Assembly (NCBI GenBank): GCA_020437875.1
Contig: JAGQVR010000073.1
Coordinates: 1 to 11,642 of the forward strand
Source: Flavobacteriales bacterium
GTDB taxonomy: Bacteria > Bacteroidota > Bacteroidia > Flavobacteriales_F > PHOS-HE28
Reading direction: 5' to 3'
DNA: 11,642 nt
The position numbers were made by a program, and so were the translations under genes. This document shows, piece after piece, positions 1 to 7,075 of this stretch. Every line of letters begins with the position of its first letter. Position 1 is the stretch's first letter. The notes below the pieces were generated by a model. The model saw only the letters and a list, made by a program, of their open reading frames with translations. It did no database searches and had not been told where the DNA came from.

Positions 1-66
1 CTCGTGTCCAACCTCCGCAAGGAAGGGGCGCCCGTGGCGATCACGAACAAACGTGTACACGCATGA
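1..66 (+). CDS. C-terminal end of an unidentified upstream gene (partial)
   Basis: Frame 1 is open from the left edge for 21 codons and ends at TGA 64-66; the visible peptide is LVSNLRKEGAPVAITNKRVH plus a final A. Third codon positions are G or C in 16 of 21 codons, as in the neighbouring real genes, whereas the frame shared with the following adaptor gene is much poorer in GC3 here. The stop overlaps the adaptor start as ATGA (63-66), the usual sign of translational coupling within an operon. The peptide is too short for me to name a family. By position it could be a regulator or another component co-transcribed with the efflux genes, but that is a guess. Confidence 0.55.
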   Translation, partial: LVSNLRKEGAPVAITNKRVHA

Positions 67-1151
67 CCCGATCAACGAGGATCATCTACGCCGTCCCCCT
101 GCTGCTGGCCGCGTGTGGTGGAAGTGAAGAGCAAGTGGCAGGGGGCGGCGCTCCTCAGGCGATGGCCGTGCAGGTGCATGTCCTGCACGGTCGTCCGCTG
201 GACAATGCCTTCATCACCACCGGAAGCCTGCTTCCCAACGAGGAGGTCGAACTGCGCAGTGAAGTGAGCGGTCGCGTCACGCACATCGGCTTCGAGGAAG
301 GACGGAAGGTGAGTGCCGGCCAGGTGCTCGTGCACATCAACGACGATGACCTGCAAGCCCAACTGCGGAAGGCCGAGGCCAACCTGAAGCTGGCAACGGA
401 CGCGGCCACGCGGCAGGAACAACTCCTCGCAGTGAAAGGCTTGAGCCAGGAAGCGTATGACGCGGCCGTGGCACAGCGCATCGGCATGCAGGCCGAGGTG
501 GACAACCTCCGGGCGGCCATCGCCAAAACCACGATCCGCGCCCCCTTCAGCGGTACGATCGGATTGCGCAGCATCAGTGAAGGCGGCTATGTATCGCCTA
601 CCGGCGTCATCGCCAGGCTCGCACAAACGGACCCCATGAAACTCGACTTCGCCGTGCCGGAACGCTACGCGCTGCACATCAAGCCGGGAATGCAGGTGGC
701 CTTCACGCTCGAAGCTGACACGATGAGGTACACCGCCGAAGTCTACGCCGTGGAGCCGAGCGTGGATGCCAGCACCCGCACGGTGAAGGTGCGCGCCCGC
801 ACGCAGAATCCACTTGGCCGCCTGGTGCCCGGCGCCTTCGCGAAAGTGGAGGTCAGGCTCGCGACCATCACCGATGCGCTCACCATCCCGGCCGAAGCTT
901 TGATCCCCGATATACAAGGGCAGAAGGTGATGGTGATGAAGGATGGCAAGGCGAAGAGCGTGCGGGTGGATGTTGGCATCCGTACCGAGAACGAAGTGCA
1001 ATTGATCAGCAACGTGCAGCCGGGCGATACGGTCATCACCAGTGCGCTGCTGGCCGTGCGGGATGGCATGCCCTTGCGCCCGGCAGCGCGAAAGGATGAG
1101 GCGAGTGACCCTTCAACGGATAGTGCGGCAACAGCGAAGCAGGCGAACTGA
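63..1151 (+). CDS. RND efflux periplasmic adaptor (membrane fusion protein), lipoprotein
   Basis: This is the adaptor of a tripartite RND pump, which in this family bridges the inner-membrane transporter and the outer-membrane channel. The 362-residue length is typical. The N-terminus is a lipoprotein signal (residues 1-18) with a hydrophobic VPLLLAAC stretch and lipobox Cys18, so the mature protein should be lipid-anchored in the periplasm; this supports ATG 63 as the start. The order of domains fits AcrA/MexA/MdtA-type proteins: a first lipoyl half around residues 60-95 (SEVSGRVTHIGFEEGRKV), a helical hairpin around 95-155, a second lipoyl half around 156-190 (IRAPFSGTIGLRSISEGGYV), then a beta-barrel and a membrane-proximal domain to about 340. 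The last 20 or so residues are polar and low in complexity. The start overlaps the preceding stop by 4 bp, and the RND gene begins 3 bp after the stop. No promoter is visible, consistent with an internal operon position. Substrate unknown. Confidence 0.95.
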   Translation: MTRSTRIIYAVPLLLAACGGSEEQVAGGGAPQAMAVQVHVLHGRPLDNAFITTGSLLPNEEVELRSEVSGRVTHIGFEEGRKVSAGQVLVHINDDDLQAQLRKAEANLKLATDAATRQEQLLAVKGLSQEAYDAAVAQRIGMQAEVDNLRAAIAKTTIRAPFSGTIGLRSISEGGYVSPTGVIARLAQTDPMKLDFAVPERYALHIKPGMQVAFTLEADTMRYTAEVYAVEPSVDASTRTVKVRARTQNPLGRLVPGAFAKVEVRLATITDALTIPAEALIPDIQGQKVMVMKDGKAKSVRVDVGIRTENEVQLISNVQPGDTVITSALLAVRDGMPLRPAARKDEASDPSTDSAATAKQAN

Positions 1152-1154
1152 CCC

Positions 1155-4100
1155 ATGAACATCAGTTCCCTTTCGATCAACCGGCCCGTGCTCGCCACGG
1201 TGATCTCGATCTTCCTCGTGCTCTTCGGGATCATCGGCTTCACCTACCTGGGCGTGCGCGAGTACCCGAGCGTTGATCCGCCAGTGATCACGGTGACCAC
1301 CAACTACGTGGGCGCCAACGCGGACATCATCGAGAAGCAGATCACCGAGGTGCTGGAGGAGAGCATCAACGGCATCGCGGGCATCACCAGCCTCACCAGC
1401 GTGAGTGCCGATGGCCGCAGCACGGTGACCGTGGAATTCGACCTGGACATGGACCTGGAGGCGGCGGCCAACGACGTGCGCGACCGCGTGAGCCAGGCCG
1501 TGCGCAACCTGCCGACGGATGCGGATCCACCCATCGTGGTGAAGAGCAACGCCGACAGCAGCCCGATCCTGAGCATGACCATGCAGAGCGATCAGCGCTC
1601 GATGCTCGAGCTGAGCGAGATCGCGAACAACAACTTCAAGGAGCGGCTGCAGACCATTCCCGGCGTGAGCGAGATCCGCATCTGGGGCGAGAAGAAGTAC
1701 AGCATGAAGCTCCAGCTCGATCCGGTGAAGATGGCGGGTTACCGCATCACCCCGAGTGATGTGCGCAACGCGCTGGACCGCGAGAACGTGGAGCTGCCGA
1801 GCGGCCGCATCGAAGGATACCGGACCGAGCTCACCATACGGACCATGGGCCGCCTGGAAACGCCCGAGCAGTTCAACGACCTGATCCTGCGCGATGAAGG
1901 CGGCGTGGTGGTACGGCTGCGCGATGTGGGCCTCGCCGAACTGCAGCCGGAGAACGAACGCAGCTTGTTGCGCGGCAACGGGGCGATACCACAGGTGGGC
2001 ATCGCGCTCACACCGCAGCCGGGCAGCAACTACATCGCCATCGCCGACGAGTACTACAAGCGCTTTGAGCAGATCAGCCGGGACCTGCCGGACGACCTGC
2101 GCTACACGCTCGCGATGGACACCACCGTCGGCATCCGCAAGGCGATCCTCGAGGTGGAGGAGACCATCGCGATCTCCTTCGCGCTGGTGGTGCTCATCAT
2201 CTTCATCTTCCTCCGCGACTGGCGGACGACACTGATCCCCGTGCTCGCCATCCCGATCTCGCTCATCGGCGCCTTCTTCATCATGTACATCGCGGGCTTC
2301 AGCATCAACATCCTCACGCTCCTGGCCGTGCTGCTGGCCACGGGGATCGTGGTGGACGACGCCATCGTGGTGCTGGAGAACATCTACAGCAAGATCGAAC
2401 GCGGCATGGACCCGATCAAGGCCGGCCACGAGGGCAGCAAGGAGATCACCTTCGCCATCATCAGCATCACCATCACCTTGATGGCGGTCTTCCTACCGGT
2501 GATCTTCCTCAGCGGATTGACCGGTCGCCTCTTCCGCGAATTCGGTATCGTGGTGGCTGGCGCCGTGCTGATCAGCGCCATCGTCAGCCTCACGCTCACG
2601 CCCATGCTCAGCGCGCATTGGCTGAAGCACCAACCCCGCCACAGCCGCTTCTTCGAGGTGACCGAGCGTTGGTTCAACAACATGACCGCTGGGTACAACC
2701 GCTCACTGAAGCGCTTCATGCAGGTGCGGAGGGTGAGCTGGGTGATCCTTGTGGTGAGCCTGATCGCCACCGTGCTGATCGGTTCGCAACTGCAGAGCGA
2801 ACTGGCGCCGATGGAGGACAAGAGCCGCTTCATGGTGCAGAGCACCGCACCCGAAGGCACCAGCTTCGAGATGATGAACGACTACCTCACGGAAATCATC
2901 GGCCTGGTGGATACGCTACCGGAGCGCCAGGCATTGCTGAGCGTCACCGCGCCGGGTTTCGGAACGGCGAGCAGCACCAACAACGGTTTCGTGCGTGTGA
3001 CGCTCGTGGACCCGGAGGAGCGCGATCGCACCCAGGACGATATCGCGAAGTCGATCATGGACGAACTGCCGAAGTACAACATGGCGCGCAGCTTCGTGAT
3101 CCAGGAGCCCACGATCGGTGGATCGCGCTTCACGCGCCTGCCCGTGGAATACGTGATCCAGGCGCCCACCTTCGAGAAGTTGCGCGAGGTGATCCCGGCC
3201 TTCATGGAGAAGGTCGCGGCCGACAAGACATTCCGCGTGAGCGATCTGAACCTGAAGTTCAACAAGCCCGAGCTGAACGTGGAGATCGACCGCGACCGCG
3301 CACGAGCCCTGGGCGTAAGCATGCGCGACATCGCCGAAACGCTGCAACTCTACTTCAGCGGCCAGCGCTACGGCTACTTCATATTCAAGGGCAAACAATA
3401 CCAGGTGATCGGTCAGGCCACGCGCGCGGACCGCGACGCACCGGCGGATCTGAGCACGGCCTTCGTCCGCAACAACAAGGATGAACTGATCCAACTGGAC
3501 AACCTCGTGCGCATGAGCGACCGCAGCACTCCTCCGCAGCTCTTCCGGTACAACCGTTACGTGAGCGCAACGGTAAGCGCCGACCCGAACGAGGGTTATA
3601 CCATCGGCGACGGCATCGCCGCCATGGACCGCATCGCCGATGAAGTGCTCGACGACAGCTTCAGCACCACGCTCGGTGGGGTAAGCAAGGAATTCGCGGA
3701 GAGCAGCAGCAGCTTGGGCTTCGCGTTCGCGCTGGCACTCGTGCTCGTCTTCCTGATCCTGGCCGCGCAATTCGAGAGCTGGATCGATCCGGTGGTGGTG
3801 ATCAGCACCGTGTTCGTGGCAGGCACCGGCGCCGTACTCAGTCTCTGGCTCTTCGGCCACACGCTCAATATCTTCAGCAACATCGGCATCATCGTGCTGA
3901 TCGGGCTGGTCACCAAGAACGGCATCCTGATCGTGGAGTTCGCCAACCAGCGCAAGGAGCAAGGCCTGAAGAAGCTGGATGCCGTGGTCGATGCCGCCAC
4001 GCAACGCCTGCGCCCGATCCTGATGACCACGCTCGCCATGGCGCTCGGTGCATTACCCATCGCCATCGGCCTCGGAGCCGCCGCGAAGAGCCGTATCCCC

Positions 4101-4238
4101 ATGGGCATCGTGATCATCGGCGGGCTGTTGTTCTCACTGGTGCTGACGCTGTACATGGTGCCGGGACTGTACAGTTACATGTCGCGGGAGAGGAAGGGTG
4201 ATACTGGTGAAGTTGGTGAGAGAGGTAAAGGGGGGTGA
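1155..4238 (+). CDS. RND efflux pump, HAE1 family inner-membrane transporter
   Basis: A complete 1027-residue proton-driven RND transporter of the AcrB/MexB (HAE1) type. TM1 lies at about 10-33, followed by the first periplasmic porter/docking loop. A run of membrane helices starts near 336 and contains the family signature GIVVDDAIVVLENI. The second half repeats the plan. The proton-relay residues are all present: Asp401 and Asp402 (AcrB D407/D408), Lys921 in LVTKNGILIVEFANQ (K940), and Arg951 and Thr958 in RLRPILMTT (R971/T978). The pump should therefore be active. The hydrophobic substrate class suggested by HAE1 membership is family knowledge; the actual substrate is unknown. It begins 3 bp after the adaptor stop and is surely co-transcribed. 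The last residues (DTGEVGERGKGG) are not typical family sequence: they are encoded by a 9-bp tandem repeat that starts at 4197 and runs on past the stop codon. Confidence 0.97.
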   Translation: MNISSLSINRPVLATVISIFLVLFGIIGFTYLGVREYPSVDPPVITVTTNYVGANADIIEKQITEVLEESINGIAGITSLTSVSADGRSTVTVEFDLDMDLEAAANDVRDRVSQAVRNLPTDADPPIVVKSNADSSPILSMTMQSDQRSMLELSEIANNNFKERLQTIPGVSEIRIWGEKKYSMKLQLDPVKMAGYRITPSDVRNALDRENVELPSGRIEGYRTELTIRTMGRLETPEQFNDLILRDEGGVVVRLRDVGLAELQPENERSLLRGNGAIPQVGIALTPQPGSNYIAIADEYYKRFEQISRDLPDDLRYTLAMDTTVGIRKAILEVEETIAISFALVVLIIFIFLRDWRTTLIPVLAIPISLIGAFFIMYIAGFSINILTLLAVLLATGIVVDDAIVVLENIYSKIERGMDPIKAGHEGSKEITFAIISITITLMAVFLPVIFLSGLTGRLFREFGIVVAGAVLISAIVSLTLTPMLSAHWLKHQPRHSRFFEVTERWFNNMTAGYNRSLKRFMQVRRVSWVILVVSLIATVLIGSQLQSELAPMEDKSRFMVQSTAPEGTSFEMMNDYLTEIIGLVDTLPERQALLSVTAPGFGTASSTNNGFVRVTLVDPEERDRTQDDIAKSIMDELPKYNMARSFVIQEPTIGGSRFTRLPVEYVIQAPTFEKLREVIPAFMEKVAADKTFRVSDLNLKFNKPELNVEIDRDRARALGVSMRDIAETLQLYFSGQRYGYFIFKGKQYQVIGQATRADRDAPADLSTAFVRNNKDELIQLDNLVRMSDRSTPPQLFRYNRYVSATVSADPNEGYTIGDGIAAMDRIADEVLDDSFSTTLGGVSKEFAESSSSLGFAFALALVLVFLILAAQFESWIDPVVVISTVFVAGTGAVLSLWLFGHTLNIFSNIGIIVLIGLVTKNGILIVEFANQRKEQGLKKLDAVVDAATQRLRPILMTTLAMALGALPIAIGLGAAAKSRIPMGIVIIGGLLFSLVLTLYMVPGLYSYMSRERKGDTGEVGERGKGG

Positions 4239-4257
4239 AGCAGGTAAAGAAGGAAAC
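4197..4257 (+). repeat. Left arm: degenerate 9-bp tandem repeat (GGTRAR + 3 nt)
   Basis: Seven units of a GGTRAR-like hexamer start at 4197, 4206, 4215, 4224, 4234, 4243 and 4252. The period is 9 nt, with one 10-nt step: GGTGAT, GGTGAA, GGTGAG, GGTAAA, GGTGAA, GGTAAA and a degenerate GGAAAC. The array begins inside the RND gene, crosses its stop codon (4236-4238) and ends just before the TolC-like gene. The segment 4206-4230 is an imperfect inverted copy of 4373-4397, matching at roughly 20 of 25 positions. Confidence 0.75.
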
Positions 4258-4271
4258 GTGATCGTTACACC

Positions 4272-5648
4272 ATGAAGAACAGAGAAGCACACAAGGTGCA
4301 AGGGTGCGGGGGTGCAAGGGAGCGAAAGTGGGCCTTCCCTCCTGCCCTCGCGATCTCGCACGTTCTCACCGTTCTTACCATACTCACCACCTTCACCGCA
4401 CTTCACTCCCAAACACTCACCGCCGATCAGGCCGTGGCCATTGCGCTGGAGCACAACCATGGGATCCGCCTGGCGAAGCTGGATGCGCGCACGAGCGAGC
4501 TGATGAACAACGTCGGCAACGCCGGTATGCTCCCTACGCTCGATGCGAACGGGGTATACGCCATCGACAACAGTAGCACGAAACAGACCTTCTTCAGCGG
4601 TGAAGTGCGCCAGGCCGACAATGCGAACACGCGTGTGCTCGACGGCGCGCTCGCGCTGAACTGGACGGTGTTCGATGGCCTGACCATGTTCGCGGCGAAG
4701 GACCGATTGGAGGCATTGGAACTGATCGGCAGGACCGAATTGCGCCAGCAGATGGAGAGCACGGTGTATGATGTGGTGACCAGCTATTACCTCGCCGTGC
4801 AATTGAACAAGGCGGTGGGCGTACAACGGGAAGGCTTGATCACAAGCAACGAACGTTTGACTATCACCGAGACCGGCGAACGGATCGGATCGTACAGCGG
4901 GCTCGCGCTCGTGCAGGCACGGCTCGACCTGAGCGCGGACAGCGCCGCTCTGCTCGACCTGATCCAACAACGCGCGATCGCGCACGCGCGCCTGAACACA
5001 TTGCTCGGTCGCGCTGCGGACAGCCCCGTGGAAGTATCCATGGACATCCCCATGCCGGAAGCTCTCGACCTGGCCTCCATCCAGAACGATGCGCGCAACG
5101 GCAACAGTGCCTTACAGGCCGCTCGGCAGGAGCAAATGCTGGCCGATGCCTCGGTGAAGGAATTGCGCGGGGCCTTGTTCCCACGGGTGGACCTGTACGG
5201 CAACTACGGCTACACGCGCAGCACCAGTGCGGTGGGTTTCCTCCAGAGCAACCGTGCGGTAGGCCCGGACTATGGGGTGCGCGTGAGCCTGCCGCTCTTC
5301 CGTGGCCTGCAGGCGAACAAGGCCGTGGAGACCGCGAAGATCTCGCGCGAGCAGGCGGCCATCAGCACGGAGCAGGCCCAGCTTCAATTGGAGCAGCAGG
5401 TATTGGACGCGTGGACAGCTTACGGCACGGCACGGCAACGGATCGCATTGGAACACGCGAACCTCGAAGGGATCCGTGCGCAGGTCTCAGTGGCACTGGA
5501 GAGCTACCGCATCGGCATGCTCACGGCCGTGGAATTGCGCGATGTCCAGCAGGGCCTGATCGATGCGGAGAACAGGTTGTTGCTTGCGCAATACGAAGCG
5601 AAGGCCGCGGAGCTACGGTTGAAGTGGCTGGCGGGAGGTCTCGTGTGA
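4272..5648 (+). CDS. TolC-family outer-membrane efflux channel
   Basis: Third component of the tripartite pump: the outer-membrane factor that forms the exit duct. The 458-residue length is normal. The mature part starts at about residue 47 (QTLTADQAVAIALEHNHGIRLAKL), the typical opening of outer-membrane efflux proteins, and two OEP repeats follow (roughly 50-240 and 260-455) with long amphipathic helices. Examples are the QARLDLSADSAALLDLIQQRA segment and the closing SYRIGMLTAVELRDVQQGLIDAENRLLLAQYEAKAAELRLKWL. ATG 4272 is the only usable start, since the frame has a stop at 4245-4247 and no other ATG precedes the mature part. The signal peptide is odd: a long charged n-region (about 19 residues) encoded partly by an 8-bp repeat, then a hydrophobic core (HVLTVLTILTTFTALHS) encoded by an inverted copy of the upstream 9-bp repeat. 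The gene starts 33 bp after the RND stop, so it belongs to the operon. No good Shine-Dalgarno is visible. Confidence 0.95.
   Translation: MKNREAHKVQGCGGARERKWAFPPALAISHVLTVLTILTTFTALHSQTLTADQAVAIALEHNHGIRLAKLDARTSELMNNVGNAGMLPTLDANGVYAIDNSSTKQTFFSGEVRQADNANTRVLDGALALNWTVFDGLTMFAAKDRLEALELIGRTELRQQMESTVYDVVTSYYLAVQLNKAVGVQREGLITSNERLTITETGERIGSYSGLALVQARLDLSADSAALLDLIQQRAIAHARLNTLLGRAADSPVEVSMDIPMPEALDLASIQNDARNGNSALQAARQEQMLADASVKELRGALFPRVDLYGNYGYTRSTSAVGFLQSNRAVGPDYGVRVSLPLFRGLQANKAVETAKISREQAAISTEQAQLQLEQQVLDAWTAYGTARQRIALEHANLEGIRAQVSVALESYRIGMLTAVELRDVQQGLIDAENRLLLAQYEAKAAELRLKWLAGGLV
4293..4323 (+). repeat. Short 8-bp tandem repeat (AAGGGTGC-like)
   Basis: Four consecutive units read AAGGTGC (4293-4299, one base short), AAGGGTGC (4300-4307), GGGGGTGC (4308-4315) and AAGGGAGC (4316-4323). 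They lie between the two inverted 9-bp repeat arms and within the first codons of the TolC-like gene, where they encode much of the charged n-region of the signal peptide. Confidence 0.6.
4365..4397 (-). repeat. Right arm: inverted 9-bp tandem repeat (GGTRAR + 3 nt on minus strand)
   Basis: On the minus strand, hexamers GGTGAA, GGTGAG, GGTAAG and GGTGAG occupy plus positions 4392-4397, 4383-4388, 4374-4379 and 4365-4370, an exact 9-nt period. It is the reverse-oriented counterpart of the array at 4197-4257. Both arrays are followed, in their own direction, by an AACGTG stretch and then GATCG. Read on the plus strand in the TolC-like frame, each unit becomes Leu/Phe-Thr-X (LTV, LTI, LTT, FTA), forming the signal-peptide core. 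Confidence 0.75.
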
Positions 5649-5752
5649 TCCCTTTCGATCTCCGGGAAAGGAAGAAGAGTGCAGCGCAGGCGGCCAATTC
5701 GTTAGAGTACCACCAAACCCCAGCGGTCGCCACCCACGCCGCACCACGTTCT

Positions 5753-6235
5753 TCATGCCGCCTGGGCGCGGCTCAATTCTTCTGCCACCCGCTTCACGCC
5801 CACCAGCCGCTCGACCCATTGCCGTCCGGCTTCTCGTGCACGGCGTGCCGCGTGCGGCAGACCCAGGAAATCACCCTGCCATAGCTCCAGGCGCGTACGA
5901 CCAGGCGTCTCGGCGATCAGGTGCAGGTCGACGGTGGTCCGGCTCGCCGGTTCATCGGGGAGTCCGCTACGCACATCGTAGTGGGAGTACCGCAGTCGTT
6001 CACCTGGAAAAAGGGTGAGGACGGTACCTTCAGCCGCCACCGCTCCACCGCTGCCCTCCTCGTCCCGCGTCATCCACTGGAAGCGCTTCCCACGCTGCAG
6101 TTCGCCTTTCAGCGACCACGCCAGCGAGAGATGCGTCAGTTTGGGATCGCTCAACGCCGCCCACACGAACTCCACCGGAGCATCGACGATCAGCGTGCGG
6201 TGCACATTGGTCTCGTCCTTCGTGTTCTTCATCAT
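5753..6235 (-). CDS. SRPBCC/AHSA1-type START-like domain protein
   Basis: A 160-residue single-domain protein resembling the AHSA1 (activator of Hsp90 ATPase homologue 1-like) branch of the SRPBCC fold, a deep hydrophobic ligand-binding cavity. Supporting sequence: an N-terminal strand followed by VDAPVEFVWAALSDPKLTHL, then GKRFQWMTRDEE, GTVLTLFPGERLRYSHYDV, a strand TTVDLHLIAETPGRTRLELWQGDF, and a long C-terminal helix with the family's Trp (GRQWVERLVGVKRVAEEL). There is no signal peptide, so it is probably cytosolic. Ligand and role are unknown. It is transcribed alone and convergently with the TolC-like gene; the 104-bp gap holds no convincing terminator, only a weak CCTTT/AAAGG pairing near 5652-5672. 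Start at 6235, or at 6232 since the protein begins Met-Met; the bases just upstream are A-rich (caacaaaag), as often seen at Bacteroidota starts. Confidence 0.85.
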   Translation of the reverse strand: MMKNTKDETNVHRTLIVDAPVEFVWAALSDPKLTHLSLAWSLKGELQRGKRFQWMTRDEEGSGGAVAAEGTVLTLFPGERLRYSHYDVRSGLPDEPASRTTVDLHLIAETPGRTRLELWQGDFLGLPHAARRAREAGRQWVERLVGVKRVAEELSRAQAA

Positions 6236-6268
6236 GCTTTTGTTGCGACATGATCCATGCCGTATTCT

Positions 6269-6329
6269 GTGAACGCGCGAAACCTGACATGTATCGGTGA
6301 ACGATCGTTAATGATCGTGAACGATCACG
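6269..6329. promoter_or_regulatory. Candidate operator: repeated GTGAACG with small palindromes
   Basis: GTGAACGATC occurs exactly twice, at 6297-6306 and 6317-6326, 20 bp apart (about two helical turns), and a partial copy GTGAACGCGC sits at 6269-6278. AACGATCGTT at 6300-6309 is a perfect 10-bp palindrome, and TGATCG (6312-6317) pairs with CGATCA (6322-6327) around TGAA. The cluster lies 34-94 bp upstream of the SRPBCC gene and about 160 bp upstream of the DUF1572 gene, so it is better placed to control the former. No regulator gene is in view. The rest of the 251-bp gap (6236-6486) shows only one further inverted repeat, CTGTCA at 6346-6351 with TGACAG at 6358-6363, and no ORF I can support. 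Confidence 0.4.
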
Positions 6330-6472
6330 ACCGGCTGGCAGCCGCCTGTCACTCAGCTGACAGATCAGGTCAGTGCGCGTGACAATGCCGTGACGATCCG
6401 AACGTTGAGACACCAAGAATGGTCGGCTTCGAGGCCTGCTTCCAAGCCCATCGACGCCATGCGCCCCGTACC

Positions 6473-6480
6473 TAGATTCG
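6473..6480 (+). promoter_or_regulatory. Possible Bacteroidota -7 element before the DUF1572 gene
   Basis: TAGATTCG matches the Bacteroidota -7 consensus TAnnTTTG except for one C. It ends 6 bp before ATG 6487, so the transcript would have almost no leader. I could not find a convincing -33 partner, so the call is weak. Confidence 0.22.
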
Positions 6481-6486
6481 GCCTCC

Positions 6487-7050
6487 ATGGACATACCTGA
6501 CGTCTATTTGAAGAGTGCGCGCGCACAATTCGCCCATTACAAACGACTTGGTGAAAAGGCATTCGAGCAGGTCAGCGATGAGCAGCTCTTCCGTCGTTCC
6601 GACCCGGAGGCGAACTCCATGGCGATATTGGTGAACCACCTGCACGGGAACATGCGTTCCCGGTGGACCGACTTCCTCACCACGGATGGCGAGAAGGAAT
6701 GGCGCGAACGCGACCTGGAGTTCGAGGACGTCATCTCCTCGCGCGATGAGATGCTCGCTCGCTGGGAGGATGGATGGCGATGTCTATTCGCCGCGCTGGA
6801 CAGCGTGCATGCGGGGAACTTCGATACCACGGTGTACATCCGGGACCAGGCCCACAGCATCATGGACGCCGTGAACCGGCAACTCTGCCATTACGCGTAC
6901 CACGTCGGTCAGATCGTGCTATTGGGTCGCATGGAGCATGGGCTCGGTTGGAACAGCCTCTCCATCCCTCGTGGCGCTTCAGCAGCGTTCAACAAGGAGA
7001 AGTTCGGTCGCGGCCGACATGGCGGGCACTTCACGGACGACCTGAAGTAG
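6487..7050 (+). CDS. DUF1572 / DinB-superfamily protein
   Basis: A 187-residue protein of the DUF1572 group within the DinB/YfiT-like four-helix-bundle superfamily. The diagnostic stretch is VNHLHGNMRSRWTDFLTTDG (50-69), followed later by NRQLCHYAYHVGQIVLLG (130-147). His51, His135 and His139 sit where DinB-fold proteins place their metal-binding triad, so a divalent metal site is likely by family knowledge. Some superfamily members are thiol transferases or DNA-damage-inducible proteins, but no function is established for this group. The C-terminus is basic and glycine-rich (KFGRGRHGGHF). It lacks a signal peptide and should be cytosolic. It is a single gene, divergent from the SRPBCC gene and convergent with the ABC permease, whose stop is only 25 bp away. 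Confidence 0.88.
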   Translation: MDIPDVYLKSARAQFAHYKRLGEKAFEQVSDEQLFRRSDPEANSMAILVNHLHGNMRSRWTDFLTTDGEKEWRERDLEFEDVISSRDEMLARWEDGWRCLFAALDSVHAGNFDTTVYIRDQAHSIMDAVNRQLCHYAYHVGQIVLLGRMEHGLGWNSLSIPRGASAAFNKEKFGRGRHGGHFTDDLK

Positions 7051-7075
7051 GTCCGCCCCCATCCACCGCAGGAGG

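Noticed and set aside
1113..2429. 438-codon minus-strand open frame opposite the RND gene
   Set aside because: Rich in His, Asp, Arg and Ala, as expected of the antisense reading of a GC-rich gene; the plus strand encodes an unmistakable RND transporter here.
2916..4004. 362-codon minus-strand open frame opposite the RND gene
   Set aside because: Same antisense compositional pattern, with no domain or start context; shadow of the RND coding sequence.
4197..4397. CRISPR-like array
   Set aside because: Units are only 8-9 nt with 0-4-nt spacers, occur in both orientations and have no cas genes nearby; this is a tandem/inverted simple repeat.
4134..4985. 283-codon minus-strand open frame across the pump/channel junction
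   Set aside because: It lies antisense to the ends of two well-supported genes; its sequence is low in complexity at the repeat arms and matches no family I recognise. It is open because of the repeats and high GC.
5649..5752. Bidirectional terminator between the channel and SRPBCC genes
   Set aside because: Only a 5-bp CCTTT/AAAGG pairing with an 11-nt loop and no T-run was found, too weak to call.
6236..6486. Small gene or RNA in the divergent gap
   Set aside because: No frame had both a plausible start and family-like sequence, and the inverted repeats are too short to support an RNA gene.
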